Part shown: positions 24,627 through 33,123 of the stretch, one piece after another
How the letters are laid out: the number at the start of each line of letters is the position of its first letter
Numbering within the stretch: the stretch's first letter is position 1
From: Halorientalis persicus
GTDB lineage: Archaea; Halobacteriota; Halobacteria; Halobacteriales; Haloarculaceae
Length of the DNA stretch: 64,000 nt
Assembly: GCF_900110215.1 (NCBI RefSeq)
Contig: NZ_FOCX01000017.1
Coordinates: 19,846-83,845, forward strand
Direction: 5' to 3'
Program-made: the position numbers and the translations under genes
Notes under the pieces: model-generated
Databases searched by the model: none
The model's input: only the letters and a program-made list of their open reading frames with translations
Told to the model about the DNA's origin: nothing

Positions 24627-26198
24627 ATGGCACGAACACCAGACGAATACAAGCGGAAGGGCGGGCAGCAGGTGCGCGAGGACGTCGAGCGACAGGATGC
24701 CGAACTGGTAGATACAGAGGAGGGACCGAGCGCGGGTATCATCCATGCGCGGGGATGGGATGGAGCAGACGGCTACCAGCAACTCCAGAACGCTCTGGAC
24801 GATCTCGACACCGATCCAGGGACAGTCGTGGTTGGGCCAGACGGCCCCGACAGCTACACAGGGGAGGATGGCGAGGACTACGACCGAGTCTGGCTATTGA
24901 CAAACAGCCTTGAAATCCCCTCGAACACGACTGTCGTAATCCACGGCGACTGTGTGCTGGCAGATGGGGTCGGCCAAAACCTGATCCGTAATAAAAACTA
25001 TGACGACGATGCCGTCCGCGATCAGAATATCCACATCGTCGGCGTCGGCCGCCCCTATCTTGATCAACGGCCTGGGCATCAAAATCGGACGGCAAACGAC
25101 GCCAAGCACGTCGGCATCCGACTCTATCAGGTCGACACCTGCTCGGTCAAAAACCTCGAACTGCGGACGACATCATACGCTGTTCGTCCCGAGGCCGTTA
25201 CCGACCTCACCGTCGGGAATCTGTGGTTCGACCAGGACGGATCGGTCGGCAACCAGGATGGCCTCCACATCGTCGGCCCGACATTTGACTTCTCCGTCGA
25301 CGGTCTCCACGGAGTCACACACGACGATATCTGCGCAATCGAGTGTGGGGCGTTTTCGGTCCCGCTCGATGGGGCTTCGGGAGATGTTCACGACGGCTCG
25401 ATCCGCAACCTGACAGGCAATCCCAAAGGTGGCGCTCCTGGGGCCAGCCTCAAATTCATCGGGGGCAATGCAGGGACCATCGGCGGTGTGTCCGCATCCC
25501 ATATCATTGTCAAAGGCCGTCGCGGCGTCGAGTTCGAGGATTACGTCGGGGGTGGCTCTGATCCTGCACAGGACACGGAATCTGGCATCGTCGTCTCCAA
25601 TATCACGACCAGCCGAGCGGGCAGCTTCGACTCGCTGGTCCACTTTGTGGGCGGCGTCTCGAACGTCGAGGTTCAGGGCATCTCGGGCGATATCAACACC
25701 GTCAATGGCGTCGTCACCGTCGGCGAAGATGTCGATAACGTCACTGTCTCAGAGGTCGACCTTGTCATTCGGTCTGGCGGGAAGATGCTAAACGTCCTGA
25801 ATGGAGCGACTGCGTCGGACCTGACGCTTGCTGATGCCAGAGCGCGCAATCAGGCCAGTGGTCGCTTTATCAACACTGCGTCGGACACCACGCTGGAGGA
25901 TGTCGAGATCCTCAGTCCGAAGGCAGACGGGTTTGATCGGTTTCTGGCGGTGTCTGGGTCCGCGACGGGCCGCGTCGTCGATGCAACGGTCAAAAATATC
26001 AGCGACACGATCTATGACGAGGTTGGGTCACTCAAATTCGTCGGCGATAACCCGCCGTTCGACAGTGCTGCGCCAGCGGTCAAGGGGTCTGAGGTTATCG
26101 CAACAGCGGCGTGGGACCCTGATGGGGACGGCAATGCCGAGCGAGTCCAATACGACGGTTCGTCATGGCAGGAGGTTGTGGACCTGCCGAATTGGTGA
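24627..26198 (+). CDS. Right-handed parallel beta-helix protein (spike-like)
   Basis: 523 residues. From ~residue 30 to 450 it has short, repeating strand-turn units (SVKNLELRTTSYAVRP, VTDLTVGNLWFDQDG, VSNVEVQGISGDIN) typical of pectate-lyase-like helices used as viral tailspikes. It could bind or cleave surface glycans. Oddly placed among head genes rather than tail genes. GC is somewhat lower than its neighbours. Confidence 0.85.
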   Translation: MARTPDEYKRKGGQQVREDVERQDAELVDTEEGPSAGIIHARGWDGADGYQQLQNALDDLDTDPGTVVVGPDGPDSYTGEDGEDYDRVWLLTNSLEIPSNTTVVIHGDCVLADGVGQNLIRNKNYDDDAVRDQNIHIVGVGRPYLDQRPGHQNRTANDAKHVGIRLYQVDTCSVKNLELRTTSYAVRPEAVTDLTVGNLWFDQDGSVGNQDGLHIVGPTFDFSVDGLHGVTHDDICAIECGAFSVPLDGASGDVHDGSIRNLTGNPKGGAPGASLKFIGGNAGTIGGVSASHIIVKGRRGVEFEDYVGGGSDPAQDTESGIVVSNITTSRAGSFDSLVHFVGGVSNVEVQGISGDINTVNGVVTVGEDVDNVTVSEVDLVIRSGGKMLNVLNGATASDLTLADARARNQASGRFINTASDTTLEDVEILSPKADGFDRFLAVSGSATGRVVDATVKNISDTIYDEVGSLKFVGDNPPFDSAAPAVKGSEVIATAAWDPDGDGNAERVQYDGSSWQEVVDLPNW

Positions 26199-26260
26199 TC
26201 GGCGTTAGGTTCGCGGGACTCCCATAGCAGGACTTCCGCGCAGGACCGGCCTGAAAGAAA

Positions 26261-26277
26261 CGCCCCTGACCGGGGCG
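26261..26277 (+). repeat. GC hairpin after the beta-helix gene
   Basis: CGCCCC-TGACC-GGGGCG, 6-bp stem with 5-base loop, between the beta-helix gene and the integrase remnant. No T-run follows, so it is not a convincing archaeal terminator. Confidence 0.4.
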
Positions 26278-26293
26278 ATCGCGTCGGTCGGGG

Positions 26294-26425
26294 CTACCCG
26301 AGCGCGTGCCGAACCGAGCTGGCCGTCCTCTCGTAGTCTTCGTCGGCGTAGGTCAGAACGGTGTCGAGCGTCGACCAGCCCATGTGGACCTTGAAGTCCA
26401 TCAGGCCGAGGCCGTCCGCGAAAAG
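26294..26425 (-). pseudogene. Integrase C-terminal remnant
   Basis: Reverse-strand reading LGLMDFKVHMGWSTLDTVL followed by TYADEDYERTASSVRHALG and stop is the end of a haloarchaeal tyrosine recombinase (second histidine/tryptophan region and catalytic YA). The rest is missing and upstream sequence belongs to an HNH fragment on the plus strand. Different from the intact integrase at 60781. Confidence 0.65.
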
Positions 26426-26614
26426 ATCCGCGAGGAGGAGTGTCAGAAATGCGGTTCGTCGGACGTCCTTCTTGACATTCACCATATCATCCCGGTGTCG
26501 GCGGGTGGAACAAACGGAGATTGGGATTTAATCACGCTGTGCCGCCGCTGTCACGGCGAGGTCGAGGCCTACACTCGTGACCTGGCCGGCACCGAGCCAG
26601 TCCTGACTGAGTAA
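26414..26614 (+). pseudogene. HNH endonuclease C-terminal remnant
   Basis: VREKIREEECQKCGSSDVL, then DIHHIIPVSAGGTNGDWDL, then LCRRCHGEVE is an HNH nuclease end very like residues 254-300 of the protein at 21715. No N-terminal part is present, and it abuts the antisense integrase remnant. Confidence 0.7.
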
Positions 26615-26622
26615 GACGACAT

Positions 26623-26680
26623 CCGATGACCCCGCCGGGGCGAGGCCCTCCCGGCACAGATCCACTTCTGGAACGAATGA
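26623..26680 (+). repeat. Linker repeat, copy B
   Basis: CCGATGACCCCGCCGGGGCG...GGCACAGATCCACTTCTGGAAC ending in ATGA, the start of the next gene. Related to copies A and C. Confidence 0.5.
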
Positions 26681-26847
26681 ATCATGCCTGTTGTCCTGTG
26701 TGCAGGTCGCCAAATGTAGCCCCATGGCCTTATGGCGAGTCCGATGACCGCTATCGGTGCGAAGACTGTGGCGATACGCACTTTAGTCCGGATTGGCGGC
26801 CTAAATCCGGGTTGGGGGATGTATATAGGACTGATGAATCGGCGTAA
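26677..26847 (+). CDS. Zinc ribbon protein
   Basis: 56 residues starting MNHACCPVCRSPN (26626 is an alternative start). CPVC...CEDC forms a two-knuckle ribbon resembling 22679. Start at 26677 preferred because it ends linker repeat B as copy A does at 24306. Confidence 0.6.
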   Translation: MNHACCPVCRSPNVAPWPYGESDDRYRCEDCGDTHFSPDWRPKSGLGDVYRTDESA

Positions 26848-27144
26848 GGCAGACTGTCCGTGCTCTTGGACCCTTTTGACGTCGTCCGTCGAAGACTCGG
26901 CCACGAGCACCGAGCGCCCTGACGCTGCTGGAATTGGCGTAACATCCAAATTTGGCACTGAAAGCGCGGCATCTGTCGCCACGGTGGGTAACCGTAAGAG
27001 TATGTGCCAAAGAAGGTGTGGGTGCGAACCGCGGTGGTGCGAAAGCACGCCGTGTCCTGTACCACTTCGCCAAAACGGCAGTAGCGGGAGTATTCCAACA
27101 CGAAAGACCTGTTGACAGTCTGCGCGCAAACGGTTCAGCAGTCT
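26848..27144. other. Gap without a clear gene
   Basis: Composition is less GC-rich than the operon on both sides. ORFs here on both strands lack protein-like character. It may be decayed sequence of the inserted cassette. Confidence 0.4.
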
Positions 27145-27204
27145 CCGATGACGCCTTGCCGGGGCCGAGGTCCAGACCCGGCTGGATTTCTCATGATACG
27201 ATGA
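27145..27204 (+). repeat. Linker repeat, copy C
   Basis: CCGATGACGCC...GCCGGGGCCGAG...CCCGGC...TTTCTC followed by ATGA; divergent from A and B in the second half. It ends at the start of the protease/scaffold gene. Confidence 0.4.
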
Positions 27205-29372
27205 CACCAACACAGTACACCAGCCGCATCGCCAGCCTGCGGGAACGCGACGCTGCCGACTACCCGTACGTCGTCCATGGCGTCGCCCAGGCCGCAGGCG
27301 AACTCACGCACGGCCAGAACGGGCCGAAGTACTGGCCCGCTGCCGAACTGCAACAGGCCGCGCCGACGCTGGCCGGGCAGACGGTCTACTCGGTCCACGA
27401 CGGCGACCGCCACGCGGTCGGCGAGATCCTCGCCGCGGCCTACGACGAGACGCGGGATGCCGTCGTCTACGAGGCGGGGCTCGAAGATGCCGAGATCGCG
27501 GAGGCGCTGTCGATCGGCGAGCGCGAGCCGACGATCGAGGCGGCCAACCCGGACGCCGTCGACCGCCACGACGAGACGGGCGCGGTCATCATGCGCGGCT
27601 TCGAGTACACCGGGATGGCGACGACCGAGCAGGGGGCGTCGGACGCTTCCTACGCCGCGCCAGGGAGCGCCGCCGAGAACCCCGCCGTTGCGGCGCTGTC
27701 GGCGGCCAGCATCCAGGCCACACTGCACGACGATGACGACGCCGATGGCGCTGGGGCCGCCCTGGCCGTTGGCGATGACGGCTGGTCGGCCGGCCTTCGG
27801 CTGTTCCGCGTCGTGCCCGCTGAGGGCGACGAGACGGACTACGACAATGACGTCCTCGGGGTTGGTGTGGCGTTCCCCGATGCCGGCGTCTACGTCGACT
27901 GGCAGCGGGCGGCGTTCCCGGACGAACTTGACGACCCGCACGTCTCCGAGTACGGGTCGATCCCGGACCTGCGGAAGGCCACCGGCAACGACATCGTCGA
28001 CATGACGCAGCCGCCGGGCGAACGGGCGTCACTTGCCGACCTCGGCCAGTTCGCACCGGGCGGCGTCGTCTCCTGGCGGACGGGCAACGGCACGCTCGCC
28101 TACGGCAAAGTCCAGGCCAAGATCCAGCGCGGGCAATTCGACGACCTGCTCAGCACCGACCAGGTCGTGACCGCGCCGGCCGTGCTGATCGGCGTCCACG
28201 AACCCGGTCAGGGTGACACGTGGACACCGGCGGAGCGGCTGGTGGCACGGAAACCCGGGTCCGTGACCCGTCACGACGACTTCCCAGCCGCGCCGGCGAG
28301 CGAAGCCGCCATGGCTGCACTCGCGGCTGACAGCTACGAGGTGACGAACGTCTCGCCCGACGAGATCACGGGCGACGGCCCCGGCTTCACGGACACCGAG
28401 TGGGACGGCGACGACGTCACGGCGTCGCTCCCGAACCCCAGCGAGGCCGACGACGCGGCCGGCGTGCTGGACCAGACGATGGCGCTGGTCCCGACCGACG
28501 ACGAGGCGCGTGACGCCAAGTCGAACTGGAAAGCGCCGTTCCGCGACGGGCCGGACGCCCCAGTCAACACGCGAGCGCTGGTCGCGATTGACGCCGCGAT
28601 CAGCGGGGCCCGCGGTGGGTTCGAGGGCGTCGCCGACGCGACGCTGGATGCCCTGTCCGACTGGACCCAGTCCATGCTCGCGGCCGCGCCGGACGGCCTG
28701 TTCGGGGCCGACGATCCCGAGGCCGCGGCGGCGACGGCTGGCTGGCTGGCGGCGACCACGGCCGATGACCCATCCGGCGAGGCCCAGGACCGCGACACTG
28801 CTGACAGCACCGACTCTCCAACTACAGCGACCGCCACCGACAGCGGTGGCACTGATACAATGAGTAACGACAACGATACCGATTCTCCTGATGTCGAGGC
28901 GCTGCTTGAGCGCGTCGACGAGAAAGAGGCACAGATCGACGACCTCGAAGCAGAACTCGAGGCCAAGGCCGAAACGATCGACGAGAAAGAGGAGCGAATC
29001 GCCGAGCTCGAAGAGACAAACGAGGAGCTGCGCGAGCAGAACGAGGCGGCCCGCGAGCAGTATGCAGCCGCCCTCGCCGAGGCCGACACGATCCTCTCGG
29101 AGGACGAACTCGCCGAGCAGTTCACGCTCGCCGAACTCTCGGAGAAGGTCGAGGAGGTCGACTTCGCCGCAGACGATGGCACACCCGAGCCGACCGTCCG
29201 CTCGGGTGGCGGCCCGTCCGCGGAGGCGAACCTCTCGGCAGCCGAGCAGGAGCGGAAGGCCGAACTCGAAGAACGGAAGGTTGAACTCGAGGACGCAGAC
29301 AACGACCTCGCCGAGAAGGAGCTCGAACGCGTCGAAGCCGAACTCGCCGAGATCATGGGGGGTGAGGCCTGA
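27201..29372 (+). CDS. Prohead protease-scaffold fusion protein
   Basis: 723 residues starting MTPTQYTSRIASL. Residues ~15-150 (YPYVVHGVAQAAGELTHG, SVHDGDRHAVGEILAAAYD, EPTIEA) resemble the DUF2213-like prohead proteases. Residues ~555-723 are a long glutamate-rich coiled coil as in scaffolds, and the middle holds a GTLAYGKVQA beta domain and a helical linker. It should shape the prohead and then process it. The in-frame extension to 26952 is rejected. Confidence 0.75.
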   Translation: MTPTQYTSRIASLRERDAADYPYVVHGVAQAAGELTHGQNGPKYWPAAELQQAAPTLAGQTVYSVHDGDRHAVGEILAAAYDETRDAVVYEAGLEDAEIAEALSIGEREPTIEAANPDAVDRHDETGAVIMRGFEYTGMATTEQGASDASYAAPGSAAENPAVAALSAASIQATLHDDDDADGAGAALAVGDDGWSAGLRLFRVVPAEGDETDYDNDVLGVGVAFPDAGVYVDWQRAAFPDELDDPHVSEYGSIPDLRKATGNDIVDMTQPPGERASLADLGQFAPGGVVSWRTGNGTLAYGKVQAKIQRGQFDDLLSTDQVVTAPAVLIGVHEPGQGDTWTPAERLVARKPGSVTRHDDFPAAPASEAAMAALAADSYEVTNVSPDEITGDGPGFTDTEWDGDDVTASLPNPSEADDAAGVLDQTMALVPTDDEARDAKSNWKAPFRDGPDAPVNTRALVAIDAAISGARGGFEGVADATLDALSDWTQSMLAAAPDGLFGADDPEAAAATAGWLAATTADDPSGEAQDRDTADSTDSPTTATATDSGGTDTMSNDNDTDSPDVEALLERVDEKEAQIDDLEAELEAKAETIDEKEERIAELEETNEELREQNEAAREQYAAALAEADTILSEDELAEQFTLAELSEKVEEVDFAADDGTPEPTVRSGGGPSAEANLSAAEQERKAELEERKVELEDADNDLAEKELERVEAELAEIMGGEA
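28860..29372 (+). CDS. Possible nested scaffold protein from an internal start
   Basis: ATG at 28860 is codon 554 of the long protein and begins MSNDNDTDSPDVEALLERVDE, exactly where the coiled coil starts. Nested protease/scaffold pairs are known in tailed phages (lambda C/Nu3). Expression from this start is inferred. Confidence 0.4.
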   Translation: MSNDNDTDSPDVEALLERVDEKEAQIDDLEAELEAKAETIDEKEERIAELEETNEELREQNEAAREQYAAALAEADTILSEDELAEQFTLAELSEKVEEVDFAADDGTPEPTVRSGGGPSAEANLSAAEQERKAELEERKVELEDADNDLAEKELERVEAELAEIMGGEA

Positions 29373-29773
29373 TGAGCCTCAAACCCGGGCAGTCCCACAA
29401 GGACGACGCCCAGCACACCGAGACCCGCACCGCCGCCGAGGCGCTGTCCGCGGGCGACGCCGTCGCGCTCGACGCGAACGGCGAACTCGTGACCGCCGAC
29501 GGGACGAACAACCCGACCGTCTACGGCGTCGTCGGCCACGACGACGGCGACGGCTACGCGGCCGGCGACGACGTCCTGGTCACCTACAGCGGCCCGGTCG
29601 TCGCGAACGTCGCGGCTGGCGTCGGCCCTGGTGTCGAACTCGGCGCGAGCGCCACCGAAGGCCAGCTCGCCGGCGGCACCTCGGCAAAGGGCATCATGAC
29701 GATGTACGGCGAGGGCGCAGCGCCGGGCGGGATTCCCGACATCCCGACGGGCTACGCCCACGTCGACGTGTAA
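29372..29773 (+). CDS. Head decoration/stabilisation protein (DUF2190-like)
   Basis: 133 residues; LSAGDAVALDANGELV, GVVGHDDGDGYAAGDDVLVTYSGPVVANV is the beta-barrel pattern of capsid decoration proteins encoded just before the major capsid protein. Stop/start overlap with the scaffold gene. Confidence 0.8.
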   Translation: MSLKPGQSHKDDAQHTETRTAAEALSAGDAVALDANGELVTADGTNNPTVYGVVGHDDGDGYAAGDDVLVTYSGPVVANVAAGVGPGVELGASATEGQLAGGTSAKGIMTMYGEGAAPGGIPDIPTGYAHVDV

Positions 29774-29820
29774 CGTAGGCAACCAGCGACCACACACCAA
29801 CGCTTAACGAGGCATTCTCA

Positions 29821-30642
29821 ATGGCACTCCCCAACATCGACCAGATCATCGACCCGACGACCGTTCGCGACTTCGCGGCGGAACGCATCGAAGCACAGAC
29901 TGTCGTCCGTGAGTTCTTCATGGACGAAAACGTCCCCGACGGGGCGGGCGAAGAGTACGAAATCCCGGTTCCCGCGGAGGAGCTGGGCCTCCCCGAAGAG
30001 GTCGAACCTGGCGCGGACGTCACGTACGACCGCGAAGAGTACGGGCGCCCGCGCGTCACTCGGCAGATCTTCAAGAAGGGATCGAAGATCCCCGAAGAAG
30101 ACATCAACGACCACATCTCCGACCTCCTGGGGGAGCACGTCGAGGGCCACGCCAAGAATATGGCCAAGAAGCTGGACCGGTCGGCCTTCGCCGTCCTCGA
30201 TTCGGCCGCGCCCAGCGGCGAAGCCGTCGGGGACGATGACGGCACGCTCTCGTTCACGGACATCAACGCCGGCGTGACCGAACTCGCCCAGCGTGGCGAG
30301 GACGGCTTCACCGCCGACATGGCGCTGGTGGGCCCGAGCGGCAAGGAGTCGCTCATCAACTACCTGGCCGAACGGGGCACCGACCTCGGTGACGAGGCAG
30401 TCCAGAGCGGCAGCCTCGGTGAGTTCGCCGGCATCGAGTTCATGTTCTCGAACATCGTGAGCGTCGGCGCCAACGAGGCGATCGTCGTCGACACCGACCA
30501 GTTCGGCTACGAGGGCGAATGGCAGCCCGTCGACACCGACCAGACCACCGACTTCGACTCCGAGGCGGTCAAGGTGAAGATCAAGGCCGCGTACGGTTGG
30601 ACCGACAAATTCAGTGAGGCGGCCGTGAGGGTGCAGGGCTGA
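29821..30642 (+). CDS. Major capsid protein, HK97 fold
   Basis: 273 residues. Starts MALPNIDQIIDPTTVRDFAA; the E-loop/P-domain pattern (RVTRQIFKKGSKIPEEDIND, long spine helix) and A-domain (ALVGPSGKESLINYLAE, GIEFMFSNIVS, AIVVDTDQFGY) match HK97-type capsid proteins of haloarchaeal tailed viruses. A 47-base gap before it (with CTTAAC) may hold its own promoter. Confidence 0.9.
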   Translation: MALPNIDQIIDPTTVRDFAAERIEAQTVVREFFMDENVPDGAGEEYEIPVPAEELGLPEEVEPGADVTYDREEYGRPRVTRQIFKKGSKIPEEDINDHISDLLGEHVEGHAKNMAKKLDRSAFAVLDSAAPSGEAVGDDDGTLSFTDINAGVTELAQRGEDGFTADMALVGPSGKESLINYLAERGTDLGDEAVQSGSLGEFAGIEFMFSNIVSVGANEAIVVDTDQFGYEGEWQPVDTDQTTDFDSEAVKVKIKAAYGWTDKFSEAAVRVQG

Positions 30643-30648
30643 TCGGCC

Positions 30649-31059
30649 ATGCCCCACACACTCGCACTGACGACCGGCGACGACTACAGCGGCACGCTCG
30701 CACTCGGGAAACACCCCGACGGCGAACTCGCCTTCGAGGACGGCACAGCTGTCGTCGAGCGCGAAGAGACGGCGCGACGGCTGGCGGATCACTACCCGAA
30801 CCTGACGTACGACGGCCCGGCCGACGCTGACGGCACTGACGATGCCGCTGATGCTGACGACGCTGCCGATGCCGACGATGCGTCGGTCGCAGAACCACCA
30901 CTCAACCCCGACGAGTTCGCCGTCGACGCACTCCGGGACGCGCTGGCCGAGGCCGACTACAGCGCGGCCGAACTCGACGCGATCGAACAGGCCGAGCGAG
31001 CGGATGGGTCACCCCGGTCGACGGCCATCGACGCCATCGACGCCGCTCGCGAGGACTGA
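30649..31059 (+). CDS. Hypothetical head-tail protein
   Basis: 136 residues. N-terminal beta domain, an Asp/Ala-rich linker with DDAADA repeats (60-90), then a SAP/HeH-like helical end (FAVDALRDALAEADYSAAELDAI). Position after the capsid gene suggests a neck or capsid accessory protein. Confidence 0.7.
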   Translation: MPHTLALTTGDDYSGTLALGKHPDGELAFEDGTAVVEREETARRLADHYPNLTYDGPADADGTDDAADADDAADADDASVAEPPLNPDEFAVDALRDALAEADYSAAELDAIEQAERADGSPRSTAIDAIDAARED

Positions 31060-31064
31060 CCGCC

Positions 31065-31304
31065 ATGCCAAGCGTCACACTCACCTTCGATGGCGGTGGC
31101 CTCCTGGTCGGGTGTCAGACTGTCGCGTTCGGGGACACTGACGGCCCGGTCGATGGCGACCCTGTTCCGTCGGGGTACGTCAGGCTGGCCGAGATCGAGT
31201 CGATCCATGACCCCGCCCCGGACGACACCGCGCCGGTGGCCGATAGCGCGGACACACTACTCGTGGCCGACGACCACGTCACGATGATCGAGTGGGAGGA
31301 CTGA
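31065..31304 (+). CDS. Hypothetical beta-rich protein
   Basis: 79 residues, six bases after the previous gene. VTLTFDGGGLLVGCQTVAF...VRLAEIESIHD...TMIEWED. Unknown; head-tail joining region. Confidence 0.65.
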   Translation: MPSVTLTFDGGGLLVGCQTVAFGDTDGPVDGDPVPSGYVRLAEIESIHDPAPDDTAPVADSADTLLVADDHVTMIEWED

Positions 31305-31307
31305 CGC

Positions 31308-31676
31308 ATGGCCTACGAGCCGCGGTACTGTGACCTCGATGACCTCCCGCTGCAAGGCCCCGGCGACGTCTTCGATCCAAGCGACCTACAGAAGGCTGCC
31401 AAACACGCCGAGGCACAACTGGAGAGCGAGGTCAACGATGGCCGGCGGATCGACAACCCGGAGGCGATCCACGAGAAGGCGGCGCTGGCCTACGCGACGT
31501 ACATGCTCTTTTCCGGGCCGGAACACCCGTCATCGGCGAATGCTGGCGACTTCTCGGCCGGCTCCGGCGAGGACGTGATGGAGGTCGCCCGCGAGATGAA
31601 GTCGATGTATCGCGACGCCGTCAACACGATCATGACGGCCGACGATGACGCAGGCGGCGGCGAGTTCGTGGTCTGA
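31308..31676 (+). CDS. Head-tail connector (gp6-like)
   Basis: 122 residues, mostly helical; DPSDLQKAAKHAEAQLESEVN...HEKAALAYATYMLF resembles the HK97 gp6/SPP1 gp15 adaptor helices in tailed viruses. Order in the operon fits the first neck ring. Confidence 0.7.
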   Translation: MAYEPRYCDLDDLPLQGPGDVFDPSDLQKAAKHAEAQLESEVNDGRRIDNPEAIHEKAALAYATYMLFSGPEHPSSANAGDFSAGSGEDVMEVAREMKSMYRDAVNTIMTADDDAGGGEFVV

Positions 31677-31682
31677 CCCCTC

Positions 31683-32147
31683 ATGACCGACATCGGCGGG
31701 CTCGGTGCAGCAGCCGAGGACCTGGACGACCTCGCCGACGCACTCGAGGCAGCCGCCGACGAGGTCGACGAGGCCGTCGATGCCGGCGTCCAGAAAACAG
31801 CGTTTCAGATGGAGGGCACGGCCAAGCGCCACGCCCCGGTGGACACCGGCGCACTCCGGGCGTCGATCCAGGCCCGCCGGCTCAACGTGGGCCGCTGGGC
31901 GGTCGGCTCCTCGATGGAGTACGCCGCCGACGTCGAGTACGGCACCGCTCCGCACCCGATCACGCCCGATGACGCCGACGCGTTGCGGTTCCCCGGCCCG
32001 GACGGCGACCCCGTCTTCGCCCAGCACGTCGACCACCCGGGGACGCCGGCCCAGCCGTACCTGCGGCCGTCGCTGAAACAACACGAGTCGGGCTTGGTCG
32101 ACAACATCGCCGCCGAGATCGAGGCACTCCTGGAGGCACATCTATGA
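31683..32147 (+). CDS. Tail completion/neck protein (HK97 gp10-like)
   Basis: 154 residues; VDTGALRASIQARRLN...VGSSMEYAADVEYGTAPH...PYLRPSLKQHE is the diagnostic gp10-family pattern. It caps the head-tail interface or the tail terminus. Confidence 0.85.
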   Translation: MTDIGGLGAAAEDLDDLADALEAAADEVDEAVDAGVQKTAFQMEGTAKRHAPVDTGALRASIQARRLNVGRWAVGSSMEYAADVEYGTAPHPITPDDADALRFPGPDGDPVFAQHVDHPGTPAQPYLRPSLKQHESGLVDNIAAEIEALLEAHL

Positions 32148-32308
32148 CAGTCCACAGTTCTCGCTACTGGTTCGTCGCGTTGTTGAGCTTCGCAATGGCC
32201 ACTGTGGCGACCGTGACTGGGTCGGTGCCCGTCGCGATCTTCGCGCTGATCGTCCTCGTCCAGAACGAAGCATACGAGTGCCGCCGCCAGCGGGAGGGCC
32301 ATCTATGA
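32144..32308 (+). CDS. Small membrane protein (pair member 1)
   Basis: 54 residues; hydrophobic from 10 to 38, ending YECRRQREGHL. Overlaps the previous stop. Related in layout and ending to the next gene (RECRRQWED). Possible holin-type or membrane-anchored virion protein; not proven. Confidence 0.6.
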   Translation: MTVHSSRYWFVALLSFAMATVATVTGSVPVAIFALIVLVQNEAYECRRQREGHL

Positions 32309-32463
32309 CAGACAATAGTACGGCCTACCTGCTCGGCCTGTTGCTGGTCGGCGGGGTCGGCATCAACGCGATCGTGACTGAATCGCTGATCGGCATGGTC
32401 GCGGCGCTGGCCATGGCCGTCCACATCGAGGCACGAGAGTGCCGCCGCCAGTGGGAGGACTGA
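32305..32463 (+). CDS. Small membrane protein (pair member 2)
   Basis: 52 residues; AYLLGLLLVGGVGINAIV and MVAALAMAVHIEARECRRQ. Overlaps the stop of pair member 1 by four bases. The matching C-terminal tail suggests tandem duplication. Confidence 0.6.
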   Translation: MTDNSTAYLLGLLLVGGVGINAIVTESLIGMVAALAMAVHIEARECRRQWED

Positions 32464-32471
32464 TCTGAACC

Positions 32472-33107
32472 ATGGTCAACCCACAGACGATCCTGCGCGG
32501 CCTCAGCACCCGGCTCGAAGCCGCGACGGGCCTCACCACTGTCCTGACGCGAGAGTCGGACCCGGGCGGTGTGGACGGCCACGTCGACTCACCGTTTGGC
32601 GACCTGCAGATCGTCGCCGACGACCGCCTCGAGGCGTTCAACACCGACCGCGTCGGCTACGTGACGGACGACGCCGGCAACCGGGTCGGTGAGTTGTTCG
32701 CGGCGACGTTCGATGCCGAGTTGCAGCTGGACATCTACGTCGCCGCCGGCGATGACGAGCACGACGCGACCGATCTGGGCTACCGGGCCCAGCGCGTCTG
32801 CCGGCAGTACGACGACCGCGAGCGGGGCGACCCGCTGCCCGATCCGGACGGCAACCCCATCGACGACGTCGAAGCGTTCGGCGTCGGCGACGGCCGCCGC
32901 GCGGATGACCTGACGGATCGGCCCGGCATCCGTCGCTGGCGGCAGGACCTGTCCGTCGAGTTCACTGACGTGATCGATACGAGCGTCGCGTACGGCGACG
33001 CGGCCTACGTCGCGACGGTCGACACGCCCGCGCCGGGTGACATGACTGGCGGCGACGCAGTGCAGATCGAGTACGTGCCCGCGGACTTCGCGGGCGAGAC
33101 GCCATAA
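32472..33107 (+). CDS. Neck/tail completion protein
   Basis: 211 residues; mixed alpha/beta with FAATFDAELQLDIYVAAGD and RRWRQDLSVEFTDVIDT. Its place between gp10-like protein and sheath corresponds to tail terminator genes of contractile phages. Confidence 0.65.
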   Translation: MVNPQTILRGLSTRLEAATGLTTVLTRESDPGGVDGHVDSPFGDLQIVADDRLEAFNTDRVGYVTDDAGNRVGELFAATFDAELQLDIYVAAGDDEHDATDLGYRAQRVCRQYDDRERGDPLPDPDGNPIDDVEAFGVGDGRRADDLTDRPGIRRWRQDLSVEFTDVIDTSVAYGDAAYVATVDTPAPGDMTGGDAVQIEYVPADFAGETP

Positions 33108-33123
33108 GACGACGCAATCCAAC

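Noticed and set aside
26952..27200. N-terminal extension of the protease/scaffold protein
   Set aside because: The 83 extra residues are basic and unlike the acidic protein; the linker repeat and ATG at 27201 mark the start better.
28334..29800. 488-codon minus-strand serine-rich ORF
   Set aside because: Antisense of the scaffold coiled coil and decoration gene; serine runs mirror the GAG/GAA codons.
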